DNA of 64,000 nucleotides from Hippophae tibetana (lineage: Eukaryota > Streptophyta > Magnoliopsida > Rosales > Elaeagnaceae). Of this stretch, positions 58,745 to 64,000 are shown piece by piece. The stretch is from the NCBI GenBank assembly GCA_037013495.1, contig CM072812.1:37050001-37114000 (forward strand), written 5' to 3'. Under the pieces are notes generated by a model, which did no database searches, was not told where the DNA came from, and saw only the letters and a list, made by a program, of their open reading frames with translations. Position 1 is the first letter of the stretch. Every line of letters begins with the position of its first letter. Position numbers and translations under genes: made by a program.

Positions 58745-60645
58745 TGTTGTCTCTTTTAGGAGAATATAAAACGTGCAAGTATACACGGTCACAAGTAAAA
58801 AAATTGATAAGTGAGTTATCATTTTCACGGAGATTTGTTACTACAGTTTATTAAGTACTAAAATTGTTTCACTATGATTTTATCCAAAACAAGCGAAAGT
58901 TTGAAGATGATTTAACTAACTAAAAGTTTTATAACAAAATAAAAGAAAATTATATGATTACAGTTCTCACTAAATTATTCCACTCGAATCATATTATTCC
59001 GTCTTGATTTACTTTTTAGTAAATTTAATTTTTCAATGAAGAACTTCTAATTTTATCCAGACATCTATTCCGAGCTCTGTATAGACATATCTCACTAAAT
59101 TAATTCAATATATTATTATTAGAATTAAATTCATCAAGATTCATTACGCTCTAAAGATATATTCCTACTCCAATCAATGAGTAATATAAACAAAAAAAAC
59201 CTCTTCCAAGTATATTTAAGTGACATGGATCAATTGATAAATTTTCCAATAATCAAAAGCATTAAGAACAAAGAGAATAAACAAATTAAAAGTCTCATAA
59301 ATCTTTCAAAAATAATTAAATTCAAGCTTCATAAATTTAGATAAAACGCAACCCTAGAAAAGTAAATTACTTCATAAATTAAAATTAAAATTTCAGCATT
59401 TAAGGAATATCAGTTACAGAACACAAAGAAAATTAAAACATTTTTACTCTTAAATTTTTTGGCACACGCAGAACACAATAGAAGCCAAAAATGGCTTCTA
59501 CGTATACCATTGTCCACCACTCTAACTCCTCAAAATGAACCCAAAAAACAACCTCCTTTTTATCACAACAATCCTCTATTTATAACATCAAATCTCTAAA
59601 AACAAATACATTTTAAAATATATTTTTCTAGCCGCGAGGGACAAAAAGGTATATCAAAAATAATAATTTAATTTGCGTGAGGGACAAAAAATATTCTTCA
59701 GCAGACGCGTGTCAAAAAAAAAAGAAATATCGTATAAATAACTGTGTACAGCGCGTCGTTTCTGGATTTTTCATTTCAATTTATGCATACCACATGTCAG
59801 CATCTGATTCGCTGAAAGAATAATCAAGACACGTGGCAACCGTTCATACGCTATGAGGAACGGGCGCACGAGGAACGTGTCGCAGGGGTAAGTACCTTCG
59901 AAGACAAGTGGGGGCACACAGAAGCTGCTAGAAACGTGCGTCGTTTTAGTGTTTCTATTTTAACCAACACATGCCACGTGTTCGACCCTAATTTGCTGAA
60001 ATAATATTAGAAACATATGGAAATTCCTGATTAGTTTTCATATACAGGTGCACGATATCCATCTAGACCACGTAGCACGGGAAAATTTCTTTGGGTAGAC
60101 ACAGGCGCTCCCATCCTGCACGCCGGCCTTAGCGACATGTGGGGCCCATATGGCACACCGAGCGGCGTGCAACCAGAAAACTCGCACCCAATCACTTTTT
60201 GTCGTGTTTGTATTACATACATTGATCATCACCGTTGATAGTCTGATCTAACGGTGCACTTGGCGTGCGGACAATACCTGCGCGTGGACTTCTTTCCTTG
60301 GCAAAAAAATAAAATTTTCTTAATTACAATTTAACCCTCCAATTTAATTCAAATTAACTTTTAAACTTTCTTTAATTACAATTAATCCCTATTTAATTCA
60401 ATTTATATTTTAGATTTTTGTTAATTGAAATTAAGCACTCTTTTAATTTAAATCATATTTTCAGACATATATTTGCAATTAAGTACGTTTTCGATTCAAA
60501 TTCTTTAATTTTCTTAAAAATATATTTCTTAAAAAATAAACAGTAAATATTAATTTATTCTATTAAAATTAACTAAAAATGTTAAGAACATAGGAATTAT
60601 AATTAATAAAATAGATTAAAATAACTATATAAAATACAGTTATCA
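58745..60645 (-). mobile_element. Solo LTR (family S1), right copy, inverted
   Basis: The 1,901-bp unit is flanked by perfect TSD TATAT (58740-58744 and 60646-60650). On the plus strand it starts TGTTGTCTC and ends CAGTTATCA. It is the inverse complement of 1685-3631 over its whole length. The GC-richer centre (about 59620-60290) carries G-box-like CACGTG (59830 and 59975). Open frames at 60031-60232 are incidental. Confidence 0.9.
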
Positions 60646-60650
60646 TATAT

Positions 60651-63185
60651 CTACTCAATTTACTTACAAAATAAGCTATGTTGAGTCATGTATAACTTAT
60701 TAAGTACATTAGACTTCCTATTGATATAGAACATACGTACTCTCACTTATATTCTTGGATAGGTGTAGATTTAAATCTATCGATGTTTTGGTAATTCTAG
60801 AATAATCTTTATTGAATTTTTTACGTATCTTATCAATATAATGACATTAATATAGAATAAGATCACTTGATATCTTAATTCCTAGAATTACATCAACTAA
60901 TCATATCTTTATGTTAAATATTAAATTCAACATATTTTTAGTAGATTTGGTCATTACTATCCACAGTTGATATGTTATCAATGTAAATACACAAGATGAC
61001 AATCATTTTCTAGGGGTAAGTGCGATTAACTTAATCAATTATTAGGCTATTTTACAAGCCGACCTTATATTGACGGTTGTGAAAAAACCAAAACTTTAGC
61101 AGACCTATTACTCCTAAAAAACTAACCTTCAAGCTTATTTACAATGTTAGTGTGAGAGAGGTCGGCTTGACATTTTTTGACCTATAATAGATTTATCAAA
61201 AAATTAGTTCACAATATAACTTTTTCTACATGGGAATCAAAGTCTTACACCTTACCAACCAACTACAATAGAAATTATAATTTAAGAAAAATACAAAGTT
61301 AAAATATAATATAAAATAGAGAGCGCACATGTATGATATTTTCTCTAAAAAATGAGACTCATGTCTTATATTTTTTGTGATAGTTTAGTCTTATTATTAT
61401 AAAAAAATGACTATATATTAACAAATGAAGATTTTTTTATGTTTTTATTTATTTTTTTATTCAATTCTTTCACTTACAACTTATTCAAATTATAAAAGTC
61501 TCTATATGATGTAGTTGAAAAATAAAAATTAATTTTGTAATTATGTGATATTTTTTAATAATTATAGGACTAAATTCTTATAAAAATAAGTACATAATTT
61601 AAGTATCATTTTATAATAAATAATAAATTATGATGGTATTTTGCTCTAAAAACTAATATATATGTGAATATTTATTTTAGACTATTGAAATATAATTCAC
61701 AATATAACTCTTCTCAATGTAGGAATCAAATGTTTACACTCTAATAGAATTTACAAAAATAAAATATAATATAAATTATATTATATGTACTAATATTTGT
61801 ATATTAAATTAATAAATTAAGTATATTTAAATTTTAAAATTTAAATAAAAAAATATTAAATATAATTTATGAAATAGTTCGATAACAAATCCTACCTAGA
61901 GACCCTTGATTGATAGAGCCAACCTTGAAAGGTTGTATTGTAGTTTTTGAAGAAAACTTTTGAAAAAATTAACAAAAATTATATACCAATAGAATTATAA
62001 ATTTTTTAATAAACTTTCAAAATATCAAAATTATCAATTATTAATTTACTAAACTGATTTTCTTATTTTGTAAAAATAAATATAAATTCATGAAATGTTT
62101 ATTTTGATCGATGAATAAAAAAAATTATAGAATAAGTAATTAAAATGTTTAAATAATTATTTAAATTAATAATTAAAAAATATTTATAATATAATAAATT
62201 TATTTACAATATAAAAAGTTATATAAATAAATAAAATATTTTTAATATTAAAAAAATAATATAAAAAAATAAATATTTTTTTATCAATATCATTCATTAT
62301 TTTATTCATCATGTTACGAAAATATCTATATTATTAACTGATATTTTATTGATATTTTTTAATAATAATATCTTATTGACATTATTACGGTTAATTTGTA
62401 TCGATATTAGGAACTCTAAAATATATATATTGTACATATTGTTTTGTAAAAAAAAATAACTCAAAAACTATATAAAAAATGACAGATTAAAACCAATTTA
62501 AGAAGATAGCCACTAACTGAAAATAATAAAGAAAAAGAAATAATAAGTGTGAACTGAAAATAAGTATCAATCTACAATTAAAACAACACATGAACTAATT
62601 AACTATTTGAATTCATCTCAATGCAATTAATACGGTCATTTTTAAAATTTACTATGTAACAAATTCTTAAATGTTACCTTAGAAGTATTTATATTTTTTC
62701 AAAATGTATTTATTTGAAAAAAAATTATTTTTATTTACAAAACAACGTAGGAAAATTTAGTCATTTAAAATTTTTATTAGTTTCTTGTTTCTTTTTTTCT
62801 CTTTCTCCTTTGGTTTTCTCTCTCATCTCTATTTATTTATATAAAATTCTTTCTAATTCCTTTCTTTTCATTAAATCTTAAACTACAAAACTCTAAACTT
62901 TAAACCTTAAATATTAAATACTAAATATTAAATAATAAATCCTGAGCTTTAGACCCTAGATACTAAACACTAAATCTTAAATATTAAACTCTATATACTA
63001 AACATTGAATCCTAAAACCAATGAGATAGAATGAGAAAGAGACAAAAAAAAAAAAGATGAGAAAAAGAGAAAATAATAATAATTTTTAAAGACTAAAATA
63101 CCTTTTAATTTTTTGTAAACGTATTTCTTTTTTAATCAACTATGTACCTTGTAATAATTTAAGTACTTTAAGCTACCCACGACGA
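60651..63185. repeat. Dispersed repeat R1, copy 3
   Basis: 60811-63185 matches 1-1684 plus 3632-4460 in the same orientation and lacks the solo LTR present in copy 1. The first 160 bp would correspond to sequence left of the window start. It contains 'ctaaaccctaaatactaaa'-like degenerate sequence at 62880-63010. No coding. Confidence 0.75.
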
Positions 63186-64000
63186 CATGTATGATACATA
63201 TAGAAACAGTAGTGGGCTGCGAGTGGGAGCAGTGTCGAGCAGATGTTGCGCACGAGTGTAGGACGTGGGAGCAAGGCACAGGAGGCAGGTTGAACGCATG
63301 AGTAGGGGACCATCGAATTGGGCTGGAGATGTCAGAAGTAGTTAGCCTTGGTTATGCTTTATATGTAGCTAGAGAATTGAAGGAATAGATATAAAAAAAT
63401 ATATAAAATCAGCTCCCCTTACCTCTGTCTTCTTCTTCCCCTCACCTCGGATACTTGTTCGGAGAAAGCTCCAAGAAATCCCCAAATTGTAGAGAACCCA
63501 TTGCTTTCTGTATTTTATAGAGAGGCAACGAAGGACACTAGGCTTAAGGTATGTAGATCGTCAATGCTTGGGCTTCCAGAAATGGCCCATGAGCTAGCCC
63601 AAAGAGCCAACCTACCTCATAAAAACAACCTCTCCATCAGCTGAACTACCCTGCAATGGGCTTGGGTTTGACCCATCAAGTGGCCTTATAGCCTCTACAC
63701 ATGTAGAGACCCAGGATCCCCTTGGTTCACACGAGCAATGGATTGGTTAGTCAACTGAGATTCACAGGAGCAGGGAAGAAAGAAATTATGTCACTATTGC
63801 GATCAGAGAGTCGTCGTTGGCCATCACGGCACATGACCAAAGCCACTTCACGAGGATGAGGGGTCAACCAGAGAACCCCGAGACAGTCACATGAGGAAGT
63901 TTCATCATGTTAATCAGCTCTACAAATGCACTCCTCTACCAATTTATAACAACCAGATAGAAATTCCCCTAAAAGAGGTTTCCTCAATCACTTTGAAAAA
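63186..64000. other. Unidentified GC-richer block at the window end
   Basis: Base composition is much richer in G and C than the rest of the window. Several TGGGCC/AGCCCA-type motifs lie at 63575-63605 and 63655-63670. A 'tatataaaa' lies near 63402. No long open frame or recognised domain is present; it may be part of an LTR or a promoter cut by the window end. Confidence 0.4.

Noticed and set aside
1..63185. A tandem segmental duplication joining the two ends of the window.
   Set aside because: A third partial copy at 26590-27400 and the common end point near 'gctaccc' favour a dispersed repeat family over a segmental duplication.

Overview
This window looks like nuclear DNA of a eudicot plant. 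It is strongly AT-rich, has plant-type GT-AG introns, holds one host gene, and is otherwise filled with decayed Ty1/Copia and Ty3/Gypsy LTR retrotransposons, solo LTRs and dispersed repeats. I cannot name the species. I saw no bacterial operon, rRNA, tRNA or CRISPR array.

Layout. 1-4460 is an AT-rich dispersed repeat (R1) split by a 1.9-kb solo LTR. 4492-9514 is a Copia element (C1, + strand) with both LTRs, PBS, PPT and target-site duplication (TSD). 9730-23580 is a second Copia (C4, - strand) with its RT/RNase H lost. C4 was invaded by a CACTA-like transposon (10678-12930) flanked by 371-bp direct repeats, and by a third Copia (C5, 14921-22632, TSD AGAAG) that has gag but no recognisable pol. 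C5 in turn carries a solo Gypsy LTR (20830-22240, TSD AGCTT). 23581-27596 is intergenic, with a hairpin-rich, GC-richer island and another R1 copy.

The only convincing host gene is a five-exon class A FAD-dependent monooxygenase (MO1/CTF2-like, 415 aa) on the - strand at 27597-30216. It has intact FAD motifs and a TATA box upstream. Its largest intron holds a MITE-like insertion.

31292-37625 is a Copia (C2, - strand) carrying a 1.55-kb solo Gypsy LTR (33524-35076, TSD ATACG). 37631-53450 is a Gypsy gag-pol element (G2, + strand) whose gag is split by a second Gypsy (G1, 39668-47841, TSD ATAGC). G1 carries gag and protease but no RT or integrase. Its interior is flipped relative to its outer LTR ends, with both breakpoints inside the LTRs. 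53450-58740 is another Copia (C3, - strand). 58745-60645 is a second copy of the 1.9-kb solo LTR, in opposite orientation to the first (TSD TATAT). 60651-63185 is a longer R1 copy, and the final 0.8 kb is a GC-richer block I cannot identify.

The retrotransposon reading frames are all broken by stops, frameshifts or deletions, so the window is an archive of insertions around one apparently functional gene. I found no convincing new biochemical system. The most unusual structures are the internally inverted Gypsy (39668-47841) and the CACTA-like element with a 371-bp flanking duplication (10305-13303).
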